In this document: one piece after another, positions 1-9,237 of the stretch
Numbering within the stretch: position 1 is the first letter of the stretch
Layout of the letters: every line of letters begins with the position of its first letter
Assembly: GCA_947685225.1 (NCBI GenBank)
Contig: CANTUV010000062.1
Location: 18,868,501-18,932,500, forward strand
DNA: 64,000 nucleotides
Reading direction: 5' to 3'
From: Garcia nutans
Taxonomy: Eukaryota; Streptophyta; Magnoliopsida; Malpighiales; Euphorbiaceae
The notes under the pieces: generated by a model
Databases searched by the model: none
Told to the model about the DNA's origin: nothing
The model's input: the letters and a program-made list of their open reading frames with translations, nothing else
Program-made: the position numbers and the translations under genes

Positions 1-696
1 TCAAAATGAGGAGTCAAGGGAAGAAGATATTTTATTTGTGATATGTGAAATTACTATAAAGGGCATATAAGAAAAAGAAGTTAAGTTATATGGATGAGGG
101 CATTTAAGTAATTGCTCATGTAGAATTGCTTGGTGGAGATTTAAAGAAGAAGAGAAGTTTGACTTGATTTTATTTTCTTCTCTTCTCATTTTTGGTGTGG
201 CCGGCTACCAAAGGAAAGAAGGAGGAAGAGAAGTGTTCTAAGTTCTAAACATCAATTTGAAGGGAAAATCAAAGGATCAAGTTGGAGATTTGTGAAATTT
301 CTTCAATTGAGGTAAGTACTCTCTTGTTTTCCTTTGTTATTTTTGAAGTTGTGTTTGAAGTGAGTTTTGATTTGTTGAGATTATGAATTGGTGTGGTAGA
401 AATGTGCTTATAAGTGTTGAAATGGATTGTAAGTTAAATTGGTGTTGGTTTTGGTTTGAGGATGGTAAGTTAAGTGGATGTTGGTATTGAAAGAATAAGA
501 AGGATGTTGGTTTTAGGGTTTTGAAATGGTATGTGTTCAAATGTGTTGTTAATGTTTTGTTAATGAGAATATTGTGATGAATAGGTAAAATAAGTGTTAA
601 TGACATTGTTTATATCCATTTGAATGAGGTTATGTTGTGCACAATGTGTTTAAATGTAATTAAAAGAGAGTTGGCCATATTTAGGGTTTGTATACA

Positions 697-945
697 TGAG
701 AGACACGGCCAAACCAAGGAAGAGACACGGCCAAACTAAAGAAGTTTTGAGAGACACGGCCAAGTCCATGGAAATTTGGCCGTGTTGGATGATTTTTGGA
801 GAAGACACGGCCGTGTCCCTTGCCCATGTTTGCCACTGCTTGAATTTTATGGAGAGACACGGCTGTGTCCCCTTGCCCGTGTCTGCCTCGGCTTGAATTG
901 GTGTTGAGAGACATGGCCACAAGCTTGGCCGTGTCCCTTGAATGT
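697..945. repeat. GACACGGCC/GGCCGTGTC palindromic array in LTR X
   Basis: Imperfect copies of GACACGGCC and its reverse complement GGCCGTGTC recur about every 20-50 bases. Some are fused into the 14-nt palindrome GACACGGCCGTGTC. Related arrays lie at 15981-16240, 17339-17574, 25610-26026 and 61059-61230. The array lacks stop codons in several frames, which creates spurious ORFs on both strands. Confidence 0.9.
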
Positions 946-1656
946 GTTGGCTACTGTGATTATCCCTTGCTCTTCTTACATGGTTGAGATTGAACTTACA
1001 TTTGATAATGCATATGATATTATATGAACAAGGTTATGTATTATACATTGTGAATCTTATGAATGGTAATGTGTTATATGAATAATGTACTTTGAAGTGT
1101 TATACCAATGATGTTATATAAACAATGTTATGCAATTTATTATATTGTTAATATAATGTGACTAGTGTTATGACTTATATAGTGTGAAAGATGCGAGGAT
1201 CATTCAAAAAGGTACGCGCAATGTAATTTGTTATGATAAATGTTTTAATAATGAATGGTGTTAAGGTGTCTTGAAAAAAATGATTGAAATAAAATAAATG
1301 GACATGTTGTTTATATGACAATGAATTTAAAATACATATGCAATGAAATTGATTATGTATGATTGAATAAGGATATGTTTGTTTAGTTAAGGTAATTGAT
1401 ATTGTATAAATCAATGATGATATATGTATTATGTGAAGCCATTGTGATTGGCTATGATAACTCAAATGTGATGTGAAGCCATTGTGATTGGCTATGATGA
1501 TTCAATTGAAAGACATAAGGCATGTTTGCCTAATTGATGATGAGAATTGAGAATGAAATTGATAAATGAATTGTGTAGCTAATGTGTTATTCCATTTTCA
1601 GAGTTTGTTGTTGGTGGCATGCCTATTATTAGTAACAATCTCTTGAAGTTAGGTTG

Positions 1657-1661
1657 GAATT
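1657..1661. repeat. Left target-site duplication of element A (GAATT)
   Basis: GAATT directly precedes the TGTAATATCC start of the 5' LTR. The same five bases directly follow the 3' LTR at 12013-12017. The host LTR reads continuously across the site when A and one copy are ignored. Confidence 0.95.
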
Positions 1662-3350
1662 TGTAATATCCTCATTTATGCCCTAGAAGTTTTGCATATT
1701 GGATTGAATATATGTGTTAAATTGTAAGAGAAAAGAAATTGAGAAGAGAAAGTATATGTATATGTATTTTGGGAAGAAATAGGGTTTAGAGACAAATTTA
1801 TATGTTGTGTATATGTTAATATATATGACATATAAAGTGGTCAATAGGCTTGGTCAATGCAAGAGAAGATATTTATTTGAGATTGGTAAATTACTTAATT
1901 GGGCACATATAAGACAAAAAGATAATTATGTGAATGAGGGCACTTTGGTAATTGCTTGGATAAAATCATATGGTGGATATTTAAAGAAGGTTTGACTTGT
2001 GTTTTCTTCATCATTTCTTCTTCTTCTTCTTGTTGATGGCCGGCCCTCCATAGCCAAAGAGAAAGAAAGAGACAAGTGATGGTTTTGATGATTTCAAGCT
2101 TAAATTGAAGAAAGATTAAGTGTTCAAGTGTTGATTTAAGAAGTTTTTAACTAAGGTAAGATCTTTTCTCTAATTTCTTCAATTCTTTTGAAGTGGTATG
2201 ATTAAGTTGCTTATGGTATGATTGTAAGTATTGATTTTGCTTGATAGATGAGAAGTTGGGTTGGTGTTGGTGATGGAAGAGTAAGATTGGTGTTTAGTGA
2301 AATTGTTTCTGTTTTAGGATTAGTAAAGGCTGTGACTTGTATGATTTTTAATTAATTTTAGAAAAATTTTCTTGAAGTGAATTTTTGATATGTTGTGCCT
2401 CTATGAGTCTAGAATGACTGAAAAATATGTTGATTCGATTTTGGAATGGTTATGAGTTTAGAAAGATTATTTTTAGTAGAACTGTTCCAGCAGGTACCTT
2501 AACTGAGACAGCTATATTTCGGGATTTTTAATAAAATGTAGAAAAATCATATCCAATTGAATTTTGGATATGTTGTTGATTAGTGAGTCTAGTATTTGAG
2601 AAAAATAATTTAGAACCACGTTGATTGAATTTGATTTATGGAATTCACAAAGTTCAGAACTGCTGCCAGGATGCAGGGCAATTGGGGCAGTCTGGTTAGG
2701 TGAACTATTTGACCAAGATTTTGTGTTCAGTTTGATCTGAAAATTTAAAGGGATGATTTTAAGATACAAAACTAAATTCTGTAAAAATTTTAGAATTTTT
2801 AGTCAAGTAGATTATTTTATACAATTTTTCAAAATAAGGATAAAATGGAGTTTAAAACCAGAATGTACTATTTATGGTTAGGGTTTTAATTCTTTGTTCT
2901 TCTTGCATTGCTTTGGTTTTCCAAAGGTAGGTTGGTCCTTAAACCTAACCCTAAACACTTTAAACACACTTGAATCAATGAATGTTATAATCAATTGTTC
3001 TTTGCCCTAATTGCATTGTTGAGATTGAACAATGTTATGTTGTGCATTGTGAATGGTAATGTGTTTCATGAGTAATGTGGAATGAAATGTTGATAGTTAT
3101 GAATGATGCTATGTGAGATATAATGTGATCGTGGATGAAATATATATATATATACTTGAATAATGAGATGTTATATTGTGAAATGAAATGTGAAGCCATT
3201 GTTATTGGCTAAGATGATGTAATTGAAAGAAAGAAGGCATGTTTGCCTAAATGTGATGAGAATTGAGAATGGAAATGAATTGTTTGTTTAATATGTTATT
3301 CAGTTTCAGAGTTCTGGATTTGGGTGGCATGCCTAAGAAATGATGAAAGG

Positions 3351-3513
3351 TAACAGTCTTGCCGGGTTGAGGACCTCCTCATAGGTGTTGAGTTGATGGT
3401 CCACGAGACTGGGTCTGTTACACTATGAGATATATGATTTGTAACAGTCTTGCCGGGTTGAGGATCTCCTCATATGTGTTGAGTTGATGATCCAAGAGAC
3501 TGGGTCTGTTACA
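3351..3513 (+). repeat. Tandem pair of 73-nt LTR repeats (TAACAGTC...GACTGGGTCTGTTA)
   Basis: Two copies start at 3351 and 3442. Each begins GTAACAGTCTTGCCGGG and ends GAGACTGGGTCTGTTAC, so the ends GTAACAG and CTGTTAC are inverted and each unit could fold as a stem. The pair recurs in the 3' LTR near 10923-11086 and in solo LTR S at 18064-18241. Confidence 0.85.
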
Positions 3514-3874
3514 CTATCCATGGATAGAGATACATGTATATACATTGCCTACGGGCGTGATTATTGTGACTATGAACCAAAGCAGTAACTCTGAACTCTG
3601 AATATCGTATTAAATACTTGTTGGGCCCATAGGTGTCAAGGTTATATGAATGTCCTAAATAATGTTATGAGTTTAATGAAATGAGATGTTGGTTATGGAG
3701 TATGATTGATTAATGTTGAATGTGAAAAGATGTTAAAATGTGGTATGCTCATATGACTATGATTTGTGAAATGCATAATTGTGTGGTTAACTTTATATTT
3801 ATGATGTTGATCTTATCAATAACATATGTGGCATTGCATTTCATTAAAGCATACCGTTAGCATGTTTTATCTTA

Positions 3875-3912
3875 CTAAGCCGTTGGCTTAGCGCGATAGT
3901 GTTTAATCGCGC
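3875..3912 (+). other. Conserved double hairpin in LTR
   Basis: CTAAGCC-GTT-GGCTTAG is followed at once by GCGCGAT-AGTGTTTA-ATCGCGC. The same pair of stems is found in the A 3' LTR, X (12708-12744), S (18567-18604), E (62121-62158) and, reversed, B (52015-52051). Loops vary while the stems are largely kept. Its role is unknown; an RNA structure near R/U5 is one possibility. Confidence 0.7.
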
Positions 3913-4447
3913 AGGTAGTAGAGTGGATAGAGTTGAACCCGAGAGTTCATCAAGACCTAGTGAGAGTAGACCTTGAAGAATCCATTTTGGGAGCTTAAAG
4001 ATCAGAGCAGACTTGCCAATCATGTATAAATTTTATGTGTTGTAAAACTTGAGTTTTGATGTATATGAATTTGTAAATATGTAAATATTTTATAACTTCC
4101 GCTGTGTAATATTTAAATATGGGGGTTGTCACAAAACCTTTATTTTTATGTTGTACTAGAAGTGTAAATCCTTTTTGCAGGTTGTAGTTGAGGTTACAAG
4201 GGGGATTTATTGGGAGTGTACTGAGAATGATTTTGTTTGCATTGGTTTGTGTAAAATGTTTTTAAAAATAAGAAAAAAACCGGTTTTGTCGACACTTGGG
4301 ACTCAATTTTTAGGCGAAACTATGGCAAAAATTTTGTAAAAATCGGAACTAAAATTTGACTAAGTAAAATTGGTAGCAACATTAGGTTAGTGTGGCGCCT
4401 CTACTCAGCTTACATATGTAGGTTGGGAAGGTGTGTTACAATTGTTT

Positions 4448-4460
4448 TGGTATCAGAGCC
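4448..4460 (+). other. Primer-binding site of element A
   Basis: TGGTATCAGAGCC lies seven bases after the 5' LTR. It is complementary to the 3' end of plant initiator-Met tRNA, the usual primer for Tekay-type chromoviruses. Confidence 0.9.
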
Positions 4461-4635
4461 TAGGTTTGAGATTCTCAACCTAGGTAAAATGTAAGAAAAA
4501 GACTATTTTTACTTAAAAAGTGAGTTTTTGAACAAAAATACATGTTTGGGATTGGCAGTCTCTGATCTTTAATAAGAGGTATTCTGTTGTGTTTGCAGAC
4601 TTAGGTTGTGATGGATTCTCACTCTCGTCAGTCGA

Positions 4636-7600
4636 TTGAGGGTAGTGCCGAGAGTATTGCTCCTGCTGAGGGAGCTAGAGTTGATAGTGTTGAGGAGGCA
4701 CCTGCTTCGGTGTCGGGTATACCAGCTGGGGAGGAGGTTCCGCCCCCCTCAGCCTTCAGTACCAGTAAGGCACTATGATAAGCTAAGGAAATATGGAGCA
4801 GAGGATTTCTTTGGTACAGTTGATCCGGCTGTAGCAGAACAGTGGCTTGATAGAGTTCAGAGGGTATTTGTGCAGTTGCAAGCCACTTCAGAGGAGAAGT
4901 TTGACTATGCAAGATCTTTGCTACAGAAGGATGCCTACGACTGGTGGAAGACAGTGCCCCATTCTATGGATGATCCTCCAACACTGTCTTACACTGATTT
5001 TCTGAGGGAATTTGAGTTGAAGTATACTCCTAGGGAGTATAAAGATGGGAAGAAAAGAGAGTTTCTAGATTTGAAGCAAGATCATCGGACCGTAACTGAA
5101 TATGAAGTTGAGTTTATTCGACTGAGTCAGTATGCTGGGGGTATCATTGCTAATGAGATTGATAGATGTCGGCGATTTGAGGATGGATTGAGACCCTCGA
5201 TCATGTGCTTAGTGGCTGGATCCAGATATCAGGATTTCTCACAGCTTGTGGCAGCAGCTCGAAGTGTAGAGCGAGCTCAAGTTATTGCAGCTGCTTCAGA
5301 GGAAGAGGTTAGGGTTAGGAGGCCCCAGTTTGAGGCAGGGTCTTCTTCTGCAAAGAGGGGTAGAGGAAGTTTTGTTCCTCGGAGTAGTAGGAGCCAGAGA
5401 CCAGCGGGTAGGTCAGTGCAGTTCCAGAGGCAGAGATTTAGACCTGCAGCTTCAGTAGCGAGTGCTCCTACTCCTGGAGTTCAGAGATCCACCTTACCTG
5501 TGTGTAACCAGTGTGGTGGAAGACATGGGGGCGTTTGTTGGAGGTATAGTAGATCAGGGGTATGCTTCAGGTGTGGATCACCTGATCACTTTGTGAGAGA
5601 CTGTCCTGAGAGACAGGAACAGATGTCAGTTGATACAGCAGTTTCTCGACCTAGTGCGAGGGGAGGCCGAGGAGGCAGAGGTGCCAGCCGAGGAGGTAGA
5701 CCAGGGTTCAGTTCTAGAGGAGGTGCTACATCCAGGGAGGGTAGACCAGAGGAGGTTGGATCTTCCCAGAGGATATATGTTATGCAGAGGCAGCCAGATG
5801 CATCGGCAGTCATAGCTGGTACTTTTTCTTTATTTGATATTTCAGTACTTGCTTTGATTGATCCGGGTTCCACACATTCATATATTAGTGCATCTGTTTT
5901 GCCTGTGTTTGATGTGCATGCTGAGTCCCTAGGATTTGATGTGTTGGTGACAAATCCGTTAGGGCATAGTGTGATGGTTAGTAAAGTGCACCGGGATTGT
6001 GCAGTGAGGGTGCAGGGTGAGGAGTTCCTTGGAGATTTGATTGAGATGCCATTTAAGGAATATGATGTGATCCTAGGCATGGATTGGTTAGCTAGACATG
6101 GAGCTGTAGTTGATTGTAAAAAGAAAATTGTTTCTTTGAGAACTGTTGATGGTAGAGATGTGATAGTATCTAACGAGCAGGAACAGCTAGCCTCCTTATT
6201 TGTTTCAGCTGTTGCAGCTAGAAGATTGATTAGGAAGGGGTGTGAAGCCTATCTTGCTCATGTGGTGGATACTAGAGTGAAGGGTTCTCCTATTGATAGT
6301 ATTGCCACAGTTGCAGAGTTCCCTGATGTTTTTCCAGAGGAGTTGCCAGGATTGCCTCCTGAGAGAGAGGTGGAGTTCGGTATCGAATTGTTGCCTGGTA
6401 CCACTCCTATCTCGATTACTCCTTACAGAATGGCACCAGCAGAATTAAGGGAGTTGAAAGTGCAATTACAGGAGTTATTGGACAAAGGATTTATTCGCCC
6501 CAGTGTTTCTCCTTGGGGAGCTCCTGTGCTATTTGTGAAAAAGAAAGATGGTACTATGAGGTTGTGTATCGATTATAGGCAATTGAACAAGGTGACTATT
6601 AAAAATAAATATCCTTTGCCTAGAATTGATGACCTTTTTGATCAATTGAAGGGTGCAGCTGTATTTTCTAAAATTGATTTGAGATCTGGGTACCATCAGC
6701 TGAGAGTCAGAGCTGAGGATGTTCCGAAGACCGCCTTTCGGACCAGGTATGGGCATTATGAATTTCTAGTTATGCCTTTCGGTCTAACGAATGCACCTGC
6801 AGCTTTTATGGATTTGATGAATAGGGTGTTTAGGCCCTATTTGGATCAGTTTGTAGTGGTCTTCATTGATGATATACTGGTGTATTCGCGGAATGAAGAG
6901 GAACATGATATGCATCTGCGGATTGTGTTGCAGATTTTGAGAGAAAAGCAGTTATTTGCCAAATTGTCGAAATGTGAGTTCTGGTTGGATCAAGTAGCTT
7001 TTCTTGGACATATAGTTTCAGCAGAGGGTATTAGAGTTGATCCGAGCAAAGTTGAAGCTATATTGAATTGGAGTCCACCCAAGTCTGTGACTGAGATTAG
7101 AAGTTTTCTGGGTTTGGCAGGCTATTACAGGCGGTTTGTGAAAGGGTTTTCTTTGATAGCTACTCCACTCACCAGATTGCTTCGTAAGGGAGTGAGATTT
7201 GTGTGGACGGATCAGTGTCAGGCGAGTTTTGAGCAGTTGAGAGAATTGTTAACTCAAGCGCCTGTTATTACTTTACCTGTTGAAGGTAAACCTTATGTGA
7301 TCTACAGTGATGCTTCACATAGAGGTTTGGGGTGTGTATTGATGCAAGAAGGTAAAGTTATAGCTTATGCATCTCGACAGTTGAAACCGCATGAGCTTAA
7401 CTATCCAACCCATGATTTGGAATTGGCTGCCATTGTGTTTGCATTAAAGATTTGGCGCCACTATCTGTTTGGGGAGAAATGTTTCATCTACACTGATCAC
7501 AAGAGTTTGAAGTATTTGGGTGTCCAGAAAGAACTCAATCTTCGTCAGAGGAGATGGTTAGAATTGATTAAAGACTACGACTGTTTGATTGACTATCATC

Positions 7601-8013
7601 CAGGTAAAGCAAATGTTGTTGCTGATGCCTTAAGTCGGAAGTCTTTAGCTGGTTTAACAGTTTACTCGCTCTCGTTGCTTGTTGAGTTGAGAGCATTGCA
7701 TGCCAGTTTTGTACCTTGTGTTGATGGTGCATTATTGGCACAGTTGCAATTAAAGCCGATTTTGTTAGATCAGATCAAAGAAGCTCAGTTGGCTGATAAG
7801 AAGATACAGAAGATTGTTTCAGATTGTCAGAGTGAAAAGGGTAGAGATTTTATTGTGAAGAGCGATGGGAGTCTCTGGTTTAAGAACCGATTGTGTGTAC
7901 CCGATGATGCTGATTTGAAAAGGGTCATTTTGGAAGAAGCTCATCAGTCTATGTTTGCTATTCATCCGGGTAATACGAAGATGTATCATGATTTGAGACA
8001 GCATTATTGGTGA
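4636..8013 (+). CDS. Element A gag-protease-RT-RNase H polyprotein (5' frame broken)
   Basis: Gag begins with the capsid-like domain (DPAVAEQWLDRVQRVF) and has one CCHC zinc knuckle (CFRCGSPDHFVRDC) near residue 310. An aspartic protease follows with DPGS near residue 408, then reverse transcriptase with FIDD near residue 742, and RNase H starting at SDAS near residue 890. The authentic ATG is probably at 4611, matching the start in element E. A 56-bp deletion near 4740, relative to E, shifts that frame, so the first 40 or so residues of the long open frame are out-of-phase. The frame stops at 8013 within the integrase zinc-finger region, where one lost base would explain the break. The protein would copy the element's RNA into DNA, but this copy cannot make the normal fused product. 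Confidence 0.93.
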   Translation: MRVVPRVLLLLRELELIVLRRHLLRCRVYQLGRRFRPPQPSVPVRHYDKLRKYGAEDFFGTVDPAVAEQWLDRVQRVFVQLQATSEEKFDYARSLLQKDAYDWWKTVPHSMDDPPTLSYTDFLREFELKYTPREYKDGKKREFLDLKQDHRTVTEYEVEFIRLSQYAGGIIANEIDRCRRFEDGLRPSIMCLVAGSRYQDFSQLVAAARSVERAQVIAAASEEEVRVRRPQFEAGSSSAKRGRGSFVPRSSRSQRPAGRSVQFQRQRFRPAASVASAPTPGVQRSTLPVCNQCGGRHGGVCWRYSRSGVCFRCGSPDHFVRDCPERQEQMSVDTAVSRPSARGGRGGRGASRGGRPGFSSRGGATSREGRPEEVGSSQRIYVMQRQPDASAVIAGTFSLFDISVLALIDPGSTHSYISASVLPVFDVHAESLGFDVLVTNPLGHSVMVSKVHRDCAVRVQGEEFLGDLIEMPFKEYDVILGMDWLARHGAVVDCKKKIVSLRTVDGRDVIVSNEQEQLASLFVSAVAARRLIRKGCEAYLAHVVDTRVKGSPIDSIATVAEFPDVFPEELPGLPPEREVEFGIELLPGTTPISITPYRMAPAELRELKVQLQELLDKGFIRPSVSPWGAPVLFVKKKDGTMRLCIDYRQLNKVTIKNKYPLPRIDDLFDQLKGAAVFSKIDLRSGYHQLRVRAEDVPKTAFRTRYGHYEFLVMPFGLTNAPAAFMDLMNRVFRPYLDQFVVVFIDDILVYSRNEEEHDMHLRIVLQILREKQLFAKLSKCEFWLDQVAFLGHIVSAEGIRVDPSKVEAILNWSPPKSVTEIRSFLGLAGYYRRFVKGFSLIATPLTRLLRKGVRFVWTDQCQASFEQLRELLTQAPVITLPVEGKPYVIYSDASHRGLGCVLMQEGKVIAYASRQLKPHELNYPTHDLELAAIVFALKIWRHYLFGEKCFIYTDHKSLKYLGVQKELNLRQRRWLELIKDYDCLIDYHPGKANVVADALSRKSLAGLTVYSLSLLVELRALHASFVPCVDGALLAQLQLKPILLDQIKEAQLADKKIQKIVSDCQSEKGRDFIVKSDGSLWFKNRLCVPDDADLKRVILEEAHQSMFAIHPGNTKMYHDLRQHYW

Positions 8014-9191
8014 TTGGTTTGAAGAGAGACATTGCAGATTTTGTGTCGAAATGTCTCACTTGTCAGAAGGTTAAAGCAGAGCATCAAGTTCCAACCGGGT
8101 TGCTTCAACCGTTGTCAGTGCCAGAATGGAAGTGGGAAAGAGTGACAATGGACTTTGTGTCTGGGTTGCCATTGACACAAAGGAAACATGATGCCATATG
8201 GGTGATTGTGGATAGATTGACTAAGACAGCTCATTTCCTTCCGGTGGGGATGGATTATTCTTTGGAGAGATTGGCTGAGCTGTATATCCATGAGATTGTG
8301 AAACTGCATGGTGTTCCAACTTCTTTAGTGTCTGATCGAGATCCCAGGTTTACTTCCAGATTTTGGAAGAGTTTGCATAGTGCTTTGGGTTCTCGACTGC
8401 ACTTCAGCACTGCTTTTCATCCACAGACGGATGGACAGTCAGAGAGGGTGATACAGATTATTGAGGACATGTTGAGAAGCTGTGTCATTGATTTCACTGG
8501 AAGTTGGGATAGATTTTTACCTCTGGTGGAGTTTGCATACAACAACAGTCACCAATCCAGCATTGGTATGGCACCGTTTGAAGCATTGTATGGCAGACGG
8601 TGTAGGACACCTCTTTGTTGGAATGAGCTTGGAGATAATAAGTTGGTTGGACCTGATTTGATTCAAGAAACTGAGGAAAAAGTGAAGTTGATCCGAGATA
8701 GGTTAAAAGCAGCTTCAGACCGACAGAAGTCTTATGCAGATCTGAAGAGGAGAGACATTCAGTTTGATGTTGGAGATAAGGTGTTTTTGAAAGTATCTCC
8801 TTGGAAGAAGATTTTGAGGTTCGGTCGGAAAGGAAAATTGAGTCCTCGCTTCATTGGGCCGTATGAAGTGTTAGAAAGAGTTGGGCCAGTTGCATATCGA
8901 CTTAATTTGCCACCTGAGTTGGATCGTATTCATAATGTATTCCATGTTTCTATGTTGAGGAGGTACAGGTCAGATCCATCTCATGTGTTGCCATTTGAGT
9001 CTATCGAAGTGAGCCCAGATTTGACATTTGAAGAAGAACCAGTTGCTATCTTGGCACGTGATGTGAAAGAATTGAGGAACAAGAAAGTGCCATTGGTGAA
9101 GATTCTTTGGAAGAATCATGCAAAAGAAGAAGCAACTTGGGAAAGTGAGCAAACTATGCGAGAGCAATATCCTCAACTATTTCAGAGCTGA
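8007..9191 (+). CDS. Element A integrase with C-terminal chromodomain
   Basis: This frame holds the CC half of the zinc finger (CLTCQKVKAEHQ). The DDE core has D in TMDFVSG near residue 47, D in VSDRDPRF near residue 109, and E in DGQSERV about 35 residues later. A GPY-type segment follows (FIGPYEVLERVGPVAYRL). A chromodomain occupies about residues 340-392 (EEPVAILARDVKELR to EEATWESE). Chromodomains of this clade guide integration to heterochromatin. The frame overlaps the upstream polyprotein by seven bases but sits in another phase. It has no natural start, so it should be read as the displaced C-terminal part of Pol. The stop is followed by the PPT and 3' LTR. Confidence 0.93.
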   Translation: MVIGLKRDIADFVSKCLTCQKVKAEHQVPTGLLQPLSVPEWKWERVTMDFVSGLPLTQRKHDAIWVIVDRLTKTAHFLPVGMDYSLERLAELYIHEIVKLHGVPTSLVSDRDPRFTSRFWKSLHSALGSRLHFSTAFHPQTDGQSERVIQIIEDMLRSCVIDFTGSWDRFLPLVEFAYNNSHQSSIGMAPFEALYGRRCRTPLCWNELGDNKLVGPDLIQETEEKVKLIRDRLKAASDRQKSYADLKRRDIQFDVGDKVFLKVSPWKKILRFGRKGKLSPRFIGPYEVLERVGPVAYRLNLPPELDRIHNVFHVSMLRRYRSDPSHVLPFESIEVSPDLTFEEEPVAILARDVKELRNKKVPLVKILWKNHAKEEATWESEQTMREQYPQLFQS

Positions 9192-9224
9192 TATCAGGTA
9201 ATTTCGAGGACGAAATTTCTTTTT

Positions 9225-9236
9225 AGAGGGGGAGAA
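9225..9236 (+). other. Polypurine tract of element A
   Basis: AGAGGGGGAGAA ends one base before the 3' LTR. It is the expected plus-strand primer site for reverse transcription. Confidence 0.85.
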
Positions 9237-9237
9237 T

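Larger units (their letters stand above)
1..1661 (+). mobile_element. Chromovirus-type LTR X, left portion (continues at 12018)
   Basis: This stretch aligns by eye with the LTR of element E (60213-62563) and solo LTR S (16441-19020). It shares the leader with TGGCCGGCT, the TTTTAGGGTTTTGA block, the GACACGGCC array and the TTCAGAGTT motif at 1597-1605. The LTR start lies roughly 190 bp left of the window. Element A interrupts it after base 1661, and the rest resumes at 12018. No PBS follows its right end at 13100, so it is either a solo LTR or the 3' LTR of an element extending leftwards. I see no gene in it; the short open frames over the array are by-products of the repeat. Confidence 0.85.
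1662..4440 (+). repeat. 5' LTR of element A
   Basis: The LTR runs from TGTAATATCC to GTGTGTTACA, 2779 bp, and matches 9238-12012 almost exactly. Unlike X, S and E, it has no GACACGGCC array; that interval carries other AT-rich sequence. It contains a tandem pair of 73-nt repeats, a conserved double hairpin, and the TTCAGAGTT/AACTCTGAA inverted pair at 3305-3313 and 3587-3595. The 62-codon open frame at 1807-1995 is repeated identically in the 3' LTR and has no gene-like features. Confidence 0.95.

Noticed and set aside
650..922. Overlapping ORFs on both strands in the GACACGGCC arrays (also at 15879-16372, 17287-17626, 25764-26090, 61007-61234)
   Set aside because: The repeat word lacks stop codons in several frames, so open frames arise on both strands at once. 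They share no motif with known proteins and lie inside LTRs or the Athila internal array.
1807..1995. 62-codon ORF identical to that at 9383-9571
   Set aside because: It is duplicated only because it lies in the two LTRs of element A. Its composition and position in U3 give no support for a gene.
4448..4460. Part of a tRNA-Met gene
   Set aside because: Only the 3'-end complement is present, at the fixed distance after an LTR. It is a primer-binding site, not a tRNA gene. I saw no tRNA or rRNA gene elsewhere in the window.
4636..4750. Arg/Leu-rich N-terminus of the long element A polyprotein (MRVVPRVLLLLREL)
   Set aside because: It is the wrong phase of the normal gag start at 4611. The phase difference comes from the 56-bp deletion, so it is not a signal peptide or new domain.
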